A stretch of DNA of 64,000 bases from Schistocephalus solidus (Eukaryota > Platyhelminthes > Cestoda > Diphyllobothriidea > Diphyllobothriidae): NCBI GenBank assembly GCA_017591395.1, contig WEDG01003429.1, forward strand, positions 62,001 through 126,000, read 5' to 3'. Shown here one piece after another: positions 22,400-33,130 of the stretch. A program made the position numbers and the translations under genes. The notes under the pieces were generated by a model, which saw only the letters and a list, made by a program, of their open reading frames with translations, did not search any database and was not told the DNA's origin. Positions within the stretch are counted from its first letter, which is position 1; each line of letters opens with the position of its first letter.

Positions 22400-23830
22400 G
22401 ATCTCTATTTAAAAAGTTTATGGAAGATATACCTTAATATCCGAGAACACTGTTATGGATAACGACCACGTGTAGTGTTAGCCCAGTGAATAGGGATCAG
22501 AATGTTCACCTTGGCCTTGGATGTCAGCTTACTGAGATAATCTCACTTAATGTGAGTCGTCATGAACATGCATCACAGGTAGTAGTGCATATTGATATAC
22601 ATGGAATACCAGTTAGTCCTAAGTCCATGGGCGAGCTGTAGTCCATCTCAGACAGAATAAGAAAACTGATTATCAGCAACGTTTTTTTATAGGGATCTAC
22701 TATGTTCCCTCAAAGCCGGACGACGTAACGTACTGCCAAGAGATCACGTTTGATATCCCCGAAGTTACGATAAAGGGCGTAAATATTGTGGAGTTGAGGC
22801 TAATAGTAAGAGTTATTGTTTCTGTCATTATCGGTGATGCACCAGTAAGGGAGTTTCTTAAACAAGTTAAAAATGTTGATGCATGCGAGGGTTATGAAAG
22901 ATGCACACTTCGTGCGGAGCAGGTCCGAGAATTAAGGGAAATAGGGAACGTGGGTACAGATGAGCGACCAAGTGCGGATGCGGACTTCATGTCCATCGGG
23001 GGAGATGAAACTAGAGCAGGTACGTGGCCATTCCTCTTATGTAGTATTGGACTCGTTTCCGTCTTTTCCCGAGATTCAACACATTTAGTTTACTTAGGAG
23101 TAGTGCAAGTTTTTCTTCGTTTGTGGGTTGATAGCCCACGAGAAATGAATTGCAGGCTGTCGCCGTTGGAATCACGCAACGTTAGCAACAACTTACTATT
23201 AAAAAATAGTTATCCTCCGCGCGAATTCGCGCAACAGTCGAAAGACTTAGAGGCATGTGACAAATGGAATGAATCAGAGTGGAAACTGTTTTTGTTATAT
23301 ACCGGTTTCATGGCACTGAACTGTATGATCGTTAAACTCGTAGAAAAGGTTTGCAGTTGTTCGTTTCCATTAGGCTGTTGTTATGCCTCAGTAAATATTC
23401 GCAGGAGCTGCCGTATTGTCGTAATATGCTCAAGCACTTCCACAACTCTTCTATGTTTGTACGGTGTATGCCACATGGCGTATTATGGACATACTCGAAG
23501 ACCTTGCCAGACACAGGCCAATGGGCCCCTCATCATTTCCATTTGAACTTTATCTGGGGCGAATAAAAAGGCTCTTGAGGAAGCCAAGCAAGCTTCTAAA
23601 ACACTTCGTTCCTCACCTTCATGAAAATCTCTTGATTAGATCTGGCGAAAGGATGTAAAGATTCTTTCGCGTCCTGCGACCGCTATGATGGACAATTACC
23701 GCCGTATGCTCATTTTCGATGTTCCCGTACGATCCACAGTAGTCATTTCAGTGAATTTTGGAACAACTGAAGCTGATTTATACGTCCGCTCAAGGTACAG
23801 TTGATTTGCATTATGCGTACTGTGCGTAGT
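22400..23830 (+). pseudogene. tnp2-like transposase, largely readable but frameshifted
   Basis: The sequence follows, in order, a transposase family widespread in animals and usually annotated as transposase-domain (tnp2-like) protein: VVHIDIHGIPVSPKS near 22580, GIYYVPSKPDD near 22695, IIGDAPVREFLKQVK (family pattern CDAPARAFIK) near 22850 followed by a CxxC-like ECYERC-type site, HLVYLGVVQVFLRLW near 23080, PPREFAQQSKDLE and WKLFLLYTGF near 23220-23310, then FELYLGRIKRLLRKPSK near 23550. The frame is open for about 290 codons (22680-23546); frameshifts near 22680, 23370 and 23480 break the rest. Catalytic residues were not assigned. A second copy lies at 26980-27275 on -. Confidence 0.65.
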
Positions 23831-23955
23831 AATGGTGGTTGTTGCAATATTAACTTCTACGTTTTCACTGACATTTAAGTCCCTTTACGCACCTCAGGAC
23901 GTCTTCGTAGCCTAATTTCTATCAGACACGTTTTTCTTTAGTGGGTTAAAATGAA

Positions 23956-24113
23956 TTATTAACATCTGCCATAATTATCTACTAATTAATTGTGCTTGTT
24001 AGACACCTGGTGGCAGTCAGCTTACAGTATCAGCTTATTAACATCTGCCATAATTATCTACTAATTAATTGTGCTTGTTAGACACCTGGTGGCAGTCAGC
24101 TTACAGTATCAGA
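23956..24113 (+). repeat. 79-bp tandem duplication at a tRNA-related unit junction
   Basis: The 78 bp at 23956-24033 recur exactly at 24035-24112 (period 79), starting TTATTAACATCTGCC and ending TTACAGTATCAG. Each unit spans the tail-leader junction of F2 repeats (ATCTGCC, then CTACTAATTAATTGTGC). Confidence 0.9.
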
Positions 24114-24320
24114 ATTGGTGGATTCCATACGTTGCAGTAGACTGGGCGGGTAACTTGACCAGTGTGATAAAACTCACGGCTCCCGGTGGGGGCCGTATAT
24201 CCCAGTTGGCTAGAGCTTTAGCTGTACTAAATCTTCCCCTTGCTGGCGTAGGTTTTAATCCCACCAAGACAGCCTAGTTTTGCACAAGTGGGTTGAAGTG
24301 AAATAAAACTTGTCAAAGAG
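24034..24320 (+). repeat. tRNA-related unit, family F2
   Basis: Leader with CCATACGTTGCAGTAG and CTCACGGCTCCCGGTGG, then a decayed tRNA-like body (CAGTTGGCTAGAGC, later GTTTTAATCCCACC in the B-box position) and the start of the tail (CACAAGTGGGT). It lies between the transposase-like and DUF4806-like parts of the surrounding module. Confidence 0.75.
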
Positions 24321-24799
24321 AACTGACAGACGACGCAGAAAAGTTTTTAGTTTTTGGAAAACGAGCAGTATATTTTAGTTGAAGTGTTCGAATATCTGAC
24401 ATTATCTCCGTCCCTAGATACTAAGGGCGTATTCTTCACTAAGTTTTCCGGGTCTCTGGCCTATGCAGTCCCGTCGTCCTGATGCTCTCTCCTAACTGCC
24501 GTGGATACGCACTCCCTACTAGATATCAGGGCGGACCTTGCTTGCAAACACTAAAATGGGCAGTAGATTCGTGAGCTGCAGGGGTTACAATGAACTCATT
24601 TGTAGTTCGAAACGACCCCTCGTTATTACCATGTCCTGTGTAATTGTAGACAACCAATGGCGCACAACGAACCGCTGTGCGATTATAAACTACGTCGGCT
24701 TCCGCGAAAGCCGAAATATCGATCGTCAGTATACAACCTGACAGTTCGCTCCTCAACCAACGCCGTAAGTCACTTTTACTACACAAATTTTATGCCTAT

Positions 24800-25350
24800 C
24801 TTGATTTTTGTCAGGAAGTCCCTCCACCCGTAACCGGAATACTGGATCCAATATTCCGGTAATCCCGCATCAGTCCACGATTCCATGTGGCGTAGAGGTA
24901 ATGATAGGGAGGCACTACGTAAAGACCTCTATCGCTCAGCCATCGAACGATCACGGTAGCGCCACCATGCTCGCTGCTGCCGTCAACGTCATCGATGGCA
25001 ACGTTGGTGGAACACGTGTCGTCAAAGTTGTGCGAGGAATGATACGCTGTGTGCTACCTGAAGGTTTGATAAGCCAGTTCAAACTTTGTAGTCAAAGATG
25101 CAAAAAAAGGATTTCCGTGCCACGTGCACGTACAAGGTGGTCCATCTGACCGAACGATTTCTTCGGGCGTTTTCCACCTGTGGAACGTCGGAAGAGACAA
25201 CAAGATAACGGAATTCGTTGTTGTATTGCGAACTGCCTTCCATGTTGCCAGCAATACCCTTGGGAATCGGCACAGGTGTCGCATTTTTATTTATTTGCAT
25301 TTACTTATAAATAAAGACAATATGTTCACCCGACTGCCTATAATCTAAAA
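24800..25350 (+). pseudogene. DUF4806-like protein, transposon-associated, copy 1
   Basis: Reads GGTRVVKVVRGMIRCVLPEGLISQF at 24995-25080 in the reading of 24808-25149, the pattern of the C-terminal half of DUF4806 (glycine, helix, basic helix with the ELxxxF-type end). A frameshift follows, and VFHLWNVGRDNKITEFV then VASNTLGNRH continue at 25170-25270. It ends in an AT-rich tail (AATAAAG near 25310). The same series of motifs is found on - at 26097-25500. Confidence 0.6.
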
Positions 25351-25499
25351 AGGGATGGGGGTATATTATGCTGGCTTGTTTACGCCATACTGATGCCGTC
25401 CGAAAAGGCATTCCCAGCTCGTTTGAAACTCACCCAGGATACTCCGTAAACCACGCTCGGCATTCCTCTTGTACCTTCGACTCTTTAAGGTTACTGGCA

Positions 25500-26350
25500 G
25501 TCAGTCGAATTTATTGTTTTTATTTACAAATTAATGCGGATAAATAAAGCGCCCTTCTTGTTGCTTGCGTCGATTCCCGAGGGTATTGCTGGCAACTTTG
25601 GAGGCGGTTCGCAGTGCACCCATGAATTCCGTCGTCTTTTGATCTCTTGCAGCGTTCCACAGGTGAAAAACGTGTGAGGACTCGTTCGGTTAGGCGGACT
25701 ATAGAGGCTTACGTTCGAACACCTTGTAGGCGCGTGTTGCACGGAAATTCCTGGTGCCGTTTTTGCCATCAAAGTTGAACTGACATATCAACTCTTCAGG
25801 CATTAAACACCGTATCGTGCGTTCAACGACTCTGACGACACGTGTACCGTCGGAGCCATCGTGATATAAGAACCAAACTTTAATGAGTATTTCCGCCAGA
25901 AAATAAACGATTGCCATCTGTTGCTGGGGGTGTTCATCTTCCATAGATGCGTAAAATTTATCGAATTTCGTCGTGGATCTGATAGGAAATGGGAGCATAT
26001 CAGCTGTTTTGATAGTCGGGCTGTCGTTTGGCATGTTCATTATCCTATTCAGGCTTTTCCGGACATTTTCTTCGGCGGTCGTCAGCCGCGTCTCCATGCC
26101 CTCTAAAATATCTTCGGAAGTTAGGCATCGTATGTCAACCTACTGAGTGCTCTGTTTTGGGAACTTGTATCGCCAGCGGGTCGTCGTTGTCGATGTTGGC
26201 GGCGGCGACCGTGATTGTTCTATGGTTGTGCAATGGAGGCAGGTCTTTGTCTACTGCTACCCTATCATAACCTCTACGTCACAGGGAATGCGTGAATTGG
26301 TGGGGGATTGACAGCGGTAGGGTTGATCCAATACTACGGCCACTGGTGGG
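25500..26350 (-). pseudogene. DUF4806-like protein, transposon-associated, copy 2
   Basis: Open at 26097-25699 (132 aa). The sequence has METRLTTAEENVRKSL as a short coiled-coil-like start, LPFPIRSTTKFDKFYASM, then TRVVRVVERTIRCLMPEEL and ICQFNFDGKNGTRNF, resembling the DUF4806 pattern of hydrophobic helices and a W/F-x-G-K-x-G motif. Past the stop the frame would continue with VFHLWNAARDQKTTEF and VASNTLGNR, as in copy 1. Upstream, at 26350-26110, the DNA is recognisably homologous to 24800-24990. Confidence 0.6.
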
Positions 26351-26979
26351 GGAACTTCCTGACTAGAATAAAGGCAAGCATACGATTACTGTCATATGGC
26401 TGACTAACGGCGTTGGTCTGGGGCGCGAACCATTAGGTCATATTTCGATGATTGCTATTTCGGCTTTTGAGGAAGACGACTTAGTCGATAATCTTACTGC
26501 GGTTCTTTGTGTGCCATTGGTTGTCTAAATCAGACAGCATTTTGTAATAACGAGAGTAGACTCTAACTACAGCTCGTGAACCTCCTACCTATGGATTGTC
26601 TGATTGTAGGATTCGCGAGCAAGGTTCACCCGTGGCAGTTATTAGAAAGCCTCAAGGCGATTCGACTGCATAGGCAAGGCTTAGTGCGAAGAATGCGTTT
26701 TTATCATCAGTGTACCGCACCTTCTAGAGACGGAAACACTGCAGCAGTTTACCAAAAATTTAATGCTCGTTTTCAAAAAACTTTAGAAAATTTTCCGCAT
26801 TCTCTGTCAGTTGTCGTAAAATTTCATTTCCCACACGTTTCTCATAGAATCTAAACTCTGAAGGCGCCCTGGGGTACTTAAAGGCACTGGAAACGTCTTC
26901 GAAATTGATTAGTTAATATTATAACGACCGCTATCCGTACGCTCACTGCTTCTAATGCACATAACTGTCCTCGTAGGTG

Positions 26980-27275
26980 GAAGTATCGATTGGCTTCACT
27001 GATCCCAATAGTCAGTGAATTGATTTCTGTGCATCTTATGGGAACACCGAAAATGAACATACGGTGGCCAGTGTCCATCATAGCGGCGATGGAACGCGAA
27101 CTCATTTTTACGTCCGTTTGTCCACGCCTCCCTCAAAATATTTTTACTAAGGCGACGAAATATTTGTTGTAGAAACCTGCTTGGACTCCTCAAGAGCCTC
27201 TTCAATCGCCCCAGCTGGTTTTGTCCATGTATCACAACCATATTGCAAAGGGAGAAAGAGGCCGATGCTGTTTAG
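26980..27275 (-). pseudogene. tnp2-like transposase C-terminal fragment
   Basis: The - strand reads HRPLSPFA near 27270 and then, after a frame change, QLGRLKRLLRSPSRFLQQIF and RYDGHWPPYVHFRCSHKMH. These match HRPMGPSSFPF, YLGRIKRLLRKPSKLLKHF and RYDGQLPPYAHFRCSRTIH in the + copy (23520-23760). The rest of the transposase upstream of 27275 is absent, so this copy is truncated about 180 bp from the GINS1 start codon. Confidence 0.6.
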
Positions 27276-27433
27276 GTTTTTTTTTCAAGTCAACGCACAG
27301 GTCATCTTCACCAGCCACTCACCAATCCACATTTACTGACACGCCCTATGACCCGTTTTGTAAATCAGATAGACAAACTCAGTGAGGCTTTTTGCTCTTT
27401 TGTACACTTGTGATCTCCATACTCATTAATACT

Positions 27434-27454
27434 CGTTTTTTTAGCTCAAGCTCA
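27434..27454 (+). promoter_or_regulatory. Pyrimidine-rich splice acceptor just before the GINS1 start
   Basis: A T-run ending in TTTTTTTAG precedes the GINS1 ATG by 11 bases. This could be the acceptor of a 5' UTR intron or a spliced-leader trans-splice acceptor, which flatworms use on many genes. Sequence alone does not distinguish these. Confidence 0.45.
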
Positions 27455-29053
27455 ATGGCCATATCAAATGTTGGCTTGGACCTTATAAGAAGCTTGAAAA
27501 GATCAACAGTGCACTGTCTCCCGCCTTACGAAGAGGAGAAAGTTAGGCGATGTATCGACGAAATGAAGCTCCTCTACGAAGCCAATCGTCAAGATGTTGT
27601 CGCACTTCGTCCCTCCCAGTCGTCTTCATCTTGTGACGAAGGTAGCGAGAACTTGATTCAAACTGTCCTTATACGACATGCCGTTATGGAAAGGATAAAG
27701 CGTTGCCTCCTCGCATATCATCATGCCCGTCTCATGAGAATAAAAGAACTGCGTTGGCAATACAACGCTGTGATCCCTAAAGGTAAACCACTAGCTTCTT
27801 TCCGTTCCTTCTCATAACACACGCCCCTGCAATACAGGCCTTTGAGTCTCCTATCGATGCCCATAGCTAAAAGTTAAGTTCGTTTTTTTAAAATGTGAGG
27901 AGTATCATATTTGGCTTCAGCTAAACTTTGGATTTTAATCTATGCGCTGCCTACTGACATTTGAAAGATTTTGTTTAGCGTTTACTACCATAAAGCCAAT
28001 TTTTATCGTCCACACGGACTTTCGGACGTGGTCTATTTTTGTTAATGGGACTGAACTGGGCCAGTCGTTGTCTACAGTGACCTAATGAATTATTCGCTTT
28101 TATTACAGACAAGGGTTTGATATAGGACTATTATTTCTGCACTTTGTCTGGCAAGTTTATTCGCTGGTAGAACTCGTTTCCCGTTATGAACGGTTGTCAG
28201 TATTAAAAATTTCGACCAAAACAAGGGAGCCTGGAATGGACATTTCTGGCTCATTAACGGTCATCAGCCAGTCATACCTAACCTCAGGTGGTGCCCCACC
28301 TAAGGCTCGAACCCGTGGCATTTGATCAGAAATCCAACGCTCTAACCATTAAATGAACACGTTTTTAGGACTCATCTGTTGATGAATGTCTAGTCATGGC
28401 AGATGGAGATTCGTACACTATAAATGATACATGAGCCTACCGAGTGTATACGAAAATGTTTCAATTAAAATAAATCACAGGAAATTCGTGTGCGGATCTG
28501 TTATCCCTTCCGCTTGAATAATTATGATCTTTATTTACCCTACCATGACCACGAGAACACTTTTATCGAAGACTGTAACACTACTCGTAGGTTGCGAGGG
28601 CTGCACAAGGTCATAATCAAGAAGTTCCTTCAAAATGAGACTGAATTGTTTTCTCAAATAGAATGTAGAACGGAGTTCATAGTATACTTTTATGATTGTT
28701 GTCTTTTACCATTCCACCCTTTAGTCAGTGTTTGCATTGCTTTTACTTAAGAAATTCGCCGGAACTTTTCACCCGAAGAACTCAAATGGTTCACAAACTA
28801 CTGTTCAAGTCTGGCCAACTTCATGCAGGCGGATGTCACTGAACGCGGTGGAGCCGGGGGCATGGACCTGACTCAGTCCCTGAAGCCACCAAAATCTCTG
28901 GTAATGGAAGTGCGCTGTCTCAAGGATTATGGCGAATTTGAGACCGAGGATGGATGCCTCTTGAATCTGACGAAAGGCAGCCAGCACTTAATGTTTCGCA
29001 GCGATTGTGAAAATCTCGTTCGACAGGGCATTCTTCAGCACATTGATGACTGA
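27455..29053 (+). CDS. GINS1: GINS complex subunit Psf1 (two exons)
   Basis: Psf1 is a subunit of the GINS tetramer, which joins Cdc45 and Mcm2-7 in the replicative CMG helicase in the nucleus. Exon 1 is 27455-27782 (donor AAAG|GTAAAC) and exon 2 is 28752-29053 (acceptor TTACTTAAG); both meet in phase 1, giving 209 aa against 196 in human. Exon 1 encodes the helical A domain (IDEMKLLYEANRQDV, RIKELRWQYNAVIPK). Exon 2 encodes EELKWFTNYCSSLANFM and the hallmark KPPKSLVMEVRCLKDYGEFE, ending in the small B domain (LVRQGILQHIDD). No stop or frameshift is present, and a likely AATAAA lies at 29257-29262. The 969-bp intron holds a tRNA-related repeat. Confidence 0.95.
28215..28372 (-). repeat. tRNA-related repeat, family F1, in the GINS1 intron
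   Basis: On - the head reads AATGGTTAGAGCGTTGGATT (A-box-like), then ACGGGTTCGAGCC (B box), followed by the F1 tail (GACTGGCTGATGACCG). The tail matches that of the copies at 304-678 and 42745-42845. Confidence 0.75.
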
Positions 29054-29256
29054 ACTCACTTTCTGCAAAATGTTGGGAGTAAATTAATAGCCTTTAATGG
29101 GTTAGATGCATTTTGGTTAAACTTTGCTGTTTTTTTGCTGCGCGCATTATTTTTGTAAGACCACTTTTCACTCAAAAATTTGTACAACCTAGTTTTTTAA
29201 AAATGGAATACCCCTCGATTTTTTAGGATGACATTTTTGACTTAAAAAAGCTCGCA

Positions 29257-29262
29257 AATAAA
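29257..29262 (+). terminator. Candidate GINS1 polyadenylation signal
   Basis: AATAAA about 200 bases after the GINS1 stop codon, in AT-rich sequence. It is the nearest canonical signal seen downstream. Confidence 0.45.
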
Positions 29263-29269
29263 TAATATG

Positions 29270-31500
29270 CTATGTAGTTTCGCATAATACCGCGTCCATC
29301 CGGCAGTCGTGGCCGGCTGTTGGCGGATTTTGTGGAATCCCTTTGGCTAACGGTCTTCGACTGATCACTGTCCGAATACCTGTTGTCTGGTTTCAATCCC
29401 ACTCGAACTAATTCTGTCCAAACAGCCTTGCGCCGGCTTATCCTTCCGGTCTCGACCATCCTTGTTTGCGAAGTGACGATGTTCACTACCCGAGTGATCA
29501 CGTGGCCTTGGGCGGCGTGGCGCCAGATGTTGGAGGCAGTGCTTGTCATATTCTCTCGAATAGGAAGAAAGAAAAGTGCGGCCTGACTAAGCTAGTAGTG
29601 ACTTCCGTCTTAGAGCTGTCCGACACTTGCCTACTGCTGAGGATTCTTTCCTAGCTGCTGTTATTGAGGAATGTCTTATACCTGCTTAGGGAGTAGTTTG
29701 TCGTTCTCAGTGATCGGCGTCTACTTTGCAATATAATTTCTACTTTAAAATAAAGAGTAGACAATAACATTAGGAGCATCTTCTTGCTCATCTTGTGCCC
29801 ATATTGCGCAACTCGGGTTCATAGCAGCATGCCTAATCGCTTTTATTTCCTACAAAAAAGCTGCCTCGAAAATATAACATTAGTGCGGATATTCGTGTTC
29901 TTGGGAGTGTGCCTTGAACGCTATTGTAAGCACCAGAGCAGGAGTTCATGGAATGAAATCCTAACTCAAATTCTTTCCGAGGTTTATGATAGAAACGGGT
30001 GTCACTGCAGCGGATGACAAAAACGAAGTATGCGTAAGTTCAATAAGAAGCTCTAATTACTCGGAGACAGTCTCAAATGCATCAATAAAAACTCGTATTT
30101 AACCATGCAAAACCTTCAGTTAGACGAAAACACGAGTGGGGTTTTGAAGGTAATATTACATTGTTCAGGAATGACAAATTTATTGAGAAAAGGGGAAAAT
30201 CCGAAAGCTCAATGATTCAGTTCCAATGGGTAAATTTAAGTCGTAGAAGTATATAGTGCGTGTTTACGCAAAGAACCTAGTAAATGAAAGGAGCATAAGC
30301 GCAAGATCGTTTAATGAACCCTTTTGGATAATCATCGGGATGAACATTCTCCAAAAAAATAATATATATATATATATCTTGAGGTATGCTGAATAGTAAA
30401 GTGCTTAATGTTTACTTGGTTTTAAAAATAGCCGTGCCAAACTTCACTGTCAATTGTTTATTTTTGCATTGGTAGAAATGAATTTAACCAAGACAAAACC
30501 ATTTTAATTGATTTTGCAGATAGGACGTCATGGAAAGTAGAGTTTTCATAAAGTCACAAGCCAAACGGTAACTAAAAATGGAGTATAGGTGGCTAACGCA
30601 ATTTTCTGTCTACCGAATTCTTCCGTAACATAACCTTGCGGTTTCTGTTAACGGTGGAATCCGCTAAATTTCAAGGTGTTCTTAAAATACCACTTAATAA
30701 TTTGTGTCTTTCACTGCTCTCAACCGGTTGATCCAAAAAGGTGAATTCTGCAAGTGATAATCACAGACCTTTCAAAATAAACACGTTTCTTGAATTTTTT
30801 ATTTAGTGGGTAATTTACATTCTCTTTTTATGGATGGCGATTTTAGCCCTATTTTTGAACTCAGATAAATGTGAAACGCAATCGCCAAGGTTCATGGACT
30901 TACACACCGAAAGCCTGTGACAAATGGCTCCATAAAAAGATTTGAATAAGTCACCTCTTCGAAAATTCCATTTACTAGGGCATTTAGTCGATGAATGTTG
31001 GTTTCCTTTATTTCTTACCTAAATAAAGTCAAATAAAGTATTACAACGTTTTAGGCTGTACATAAATTTCCCTGGAAAATTCTGGCAGGTTTCTAGTCGC
31101 AAAAGAAAAGTCTTCCTTTTCTTTATTTCTGAACCAAATCATGAACTGTGTTTATCTATGGGTCTTCTTTACGCGGTTGAGAATACACAGCAGTGTACGT
31201 GTAAATATAAAAGAATATAACCCGAGTGAGTGCTGTTCGAACTACTCAGCTTCTAATTTATGTTTTAACAGAAGCAACATAGCAAAAAATGTCGTACCAT
31301 CTGACCAAAGGTTACAGTTGCCACTTACTACTGGCCCAGGTAACAGTTCCTCATGTGTAAAAATCTGTGAGCGCTCGAAGAAGCGAGTGTCACAAAACTA
31401 AACACACATTTCACGCAGCATACTCTAGACCAGGAGGACACTTGAGTAGTATCAGAGCATTACAACCAAAGGAGATAATAACTGAATGTCCAATGTACAG
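29270..31500. other. No recognisable gene
   Basis: Short open stretches only (for example 29784-30017 and 31141-31401), with no domain pattern. Contains a (TA)n run at 30363-30377. A region near 29390 has a B-box-like GGTTTCAATCCCACTCGAAC and may hold another tRNA-related fragment. Confidence 0.4.
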
Positions 31501-31504
31501 GCCA

Positions 31505-31720
31505 CCTTGTAACGTGCGAATTCCCGAGCGACTAACGCCATCCTCCATTCCGGTCGGTCACTCCTCGAATTGTCTAAAAGGAATCGAACATTCCATGTTG
31601 CTAGAGTGAGCGGGTTCACTGAGCGTGACACCACGCCTGGCTCGGATCCTGCAGAGTGGGAATGCCATAAAAGTCACAGTAAGAAGGTGCCACTGCAGCC
31701 CGATTCTCAGTTTACCATTC
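31505..31720 (-). pseudogene. RTE-like ORF2 start, truncated fragment
   Basis: Reads SVNPLTLATWNVRFLLDNSR and ALVAREFARY, the endonuclease start also present at 36080-35930, then breaks off. The DNA match to the larger element covers about 31510-31690 and 35935-36110. It lies in the same orientation as, and immediately past the 3' end of, the 36140-32395 element. Confidence 0.8.
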
Positions 31721-32290
31721 AGCCACTCCACACAAAACAGACTGGGCTTACCACGCGGTCCGAGTTATCCCGTCAGTTGTCAACCTTCCAAGCCACCGAT
31801 TTTAGCGCACCGTGATAATTTCAGGCACGTAAGATTGTTTATAGGGAGGAAAATGCGCTGAGCAATCGACTTAACTCTTTTCCCCACCCCCACAATCAGA
31901 CCACCGTCCGAGCCAGTCAGTTGTCTGATGTGGGAGTAGGGTGCAGCTGCTGATGACCTCGTCTACGCATACTACGTACATGACCTGACTCCCCAAAGAC
32001 ATGCATCAGAATGTCACCCAACAGGGAGTTGAACAGCTCACATCGCACATGTGTGAGATAGCCAGAGGTCACGTTAAGAAAGAGTCATCGCAGTCTGACT
32101 CTTAGACCACCAGTCAGCCACTCCACACAACACACATTGGACTAAATCCAAGGTCTGAGAGTAAATGTCAGTTGGCAACATTCCAACCCACTGTGCTTAT
32201 CACCCCCTGATATTCTCAAGCTCAGATCACACATGCAACAGAGATGTCACATGGAGAAAGAGCCGAGGAACATACTTGCCTCTTAATCAG
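31720..32290 (-). repeat. Tandem 5' leader units of the RTE-like fragment
   Basis: Two related stretches, about 31685-31830 and 32080-32225, share CAGCCACTCCACACAA and GTCAACCTTCCAAGCCAC / GGCAACATTCCAACCCAC in the same order, about 400 bp apart. Upstream of the ORF2 start on -, this looks like a repeated 5' UTR, as known for promoter monomers of some non-LTR elements. Confidence 0.55.
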
Positions 32291-32394
32291 CTATGCAGAC
32301 TGATAGCATATTTTTATGGGGTGTTGCATGTGATCATGTGAGGTGCAGAGGCTGATGAGGAGAGATGTAGTGTTGTAGTATAGCCGGCGGTGTT

Positions 32395-33130
32395 CTACCG
32401 CAGGTTTTCATGGAGATGCATGTGACCTAGTAGGCCCATGCGGTGTGTGAATGTGTGTGTGCAGTGCGGACAGTTGAGTTGGGTATGGCGGTTTTATGTT
32501 GGTGCTCTTGGCACTGGTTCACCAGTTTATGTGCGATAGAATCGCAAGTGACCAACCAGGCTGATAAGTGAGGTTAATGTGCAATCGCAATGAGGACAAG
32601 TTAGTATAGAGTCCCTATCACTACTACTGGGGGCGGTAGTGGTTGTGGAGATAGCAGGTGGCAGGTATTCGAGGGTGGCGCGAGTGGGGCAAGTGGTGTT
32701 CGTCACCATGATCGGCGCAAGGGGTGGAGGAGGGAGGATGGTGTCGGTGATAGTGGGCTGTGGGGAATCGATGAGGTTGTTATCAGTGGTTTGGGTGGTG
32801 GTCGTCGTGGGGTTTGAGGCAGGTGTGGCAGAAGTTGATGTTGTGGGATTGTTTTTGCCTTGAGTTCGAAGATGTCCAACCAGGCTGATTCGCGCGCGGA
32901 ATATTCGTTGGCAGCATGGGTACATTGGAAGAGCTTGGGTATTGGCGGAGTTGATCCGGGGTGCTTGTGACTTGCGAGCCGCCCTTTTGGCCTTAGCAGA
33001 GGCGATCCGATTGGCCTCATAGTTTGCTGCACCAGCCTTCACGGATCTTCTCCATGCCTGTCTATCCTGGGCAAGGTCCTCCCAGGTCACCGGGTTGATT
33101 TGCAGTTGCTTCAGAGATTTCTTCAAAATT
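32395..33130 (-). pseudogene. Zinc-finger C-terminal region of the RTE-like ORF2
   Basis: Open at 33126-32527 (ITW-type motif INPVTWEDLAQDRQAWRR, then a basic stretch KAKRAARKS). It contains CCQRIFRARISLVGHLR and CPHCDCTLTSLISLVGHLR. After a stop at about 32527 the same frame continues to a third finger, CPHCTHTFTHRMGLLGH, and ends at TAG 32395-32397. A T/P-rich linker separates the fingers. Confidence 0.85.

Noticed and set aside
24526..24786. 86-codon frame on - as a gene
   Set aside because: It lies inside the transposon module opposite the coding strand, has no matching second copy and no exon context.
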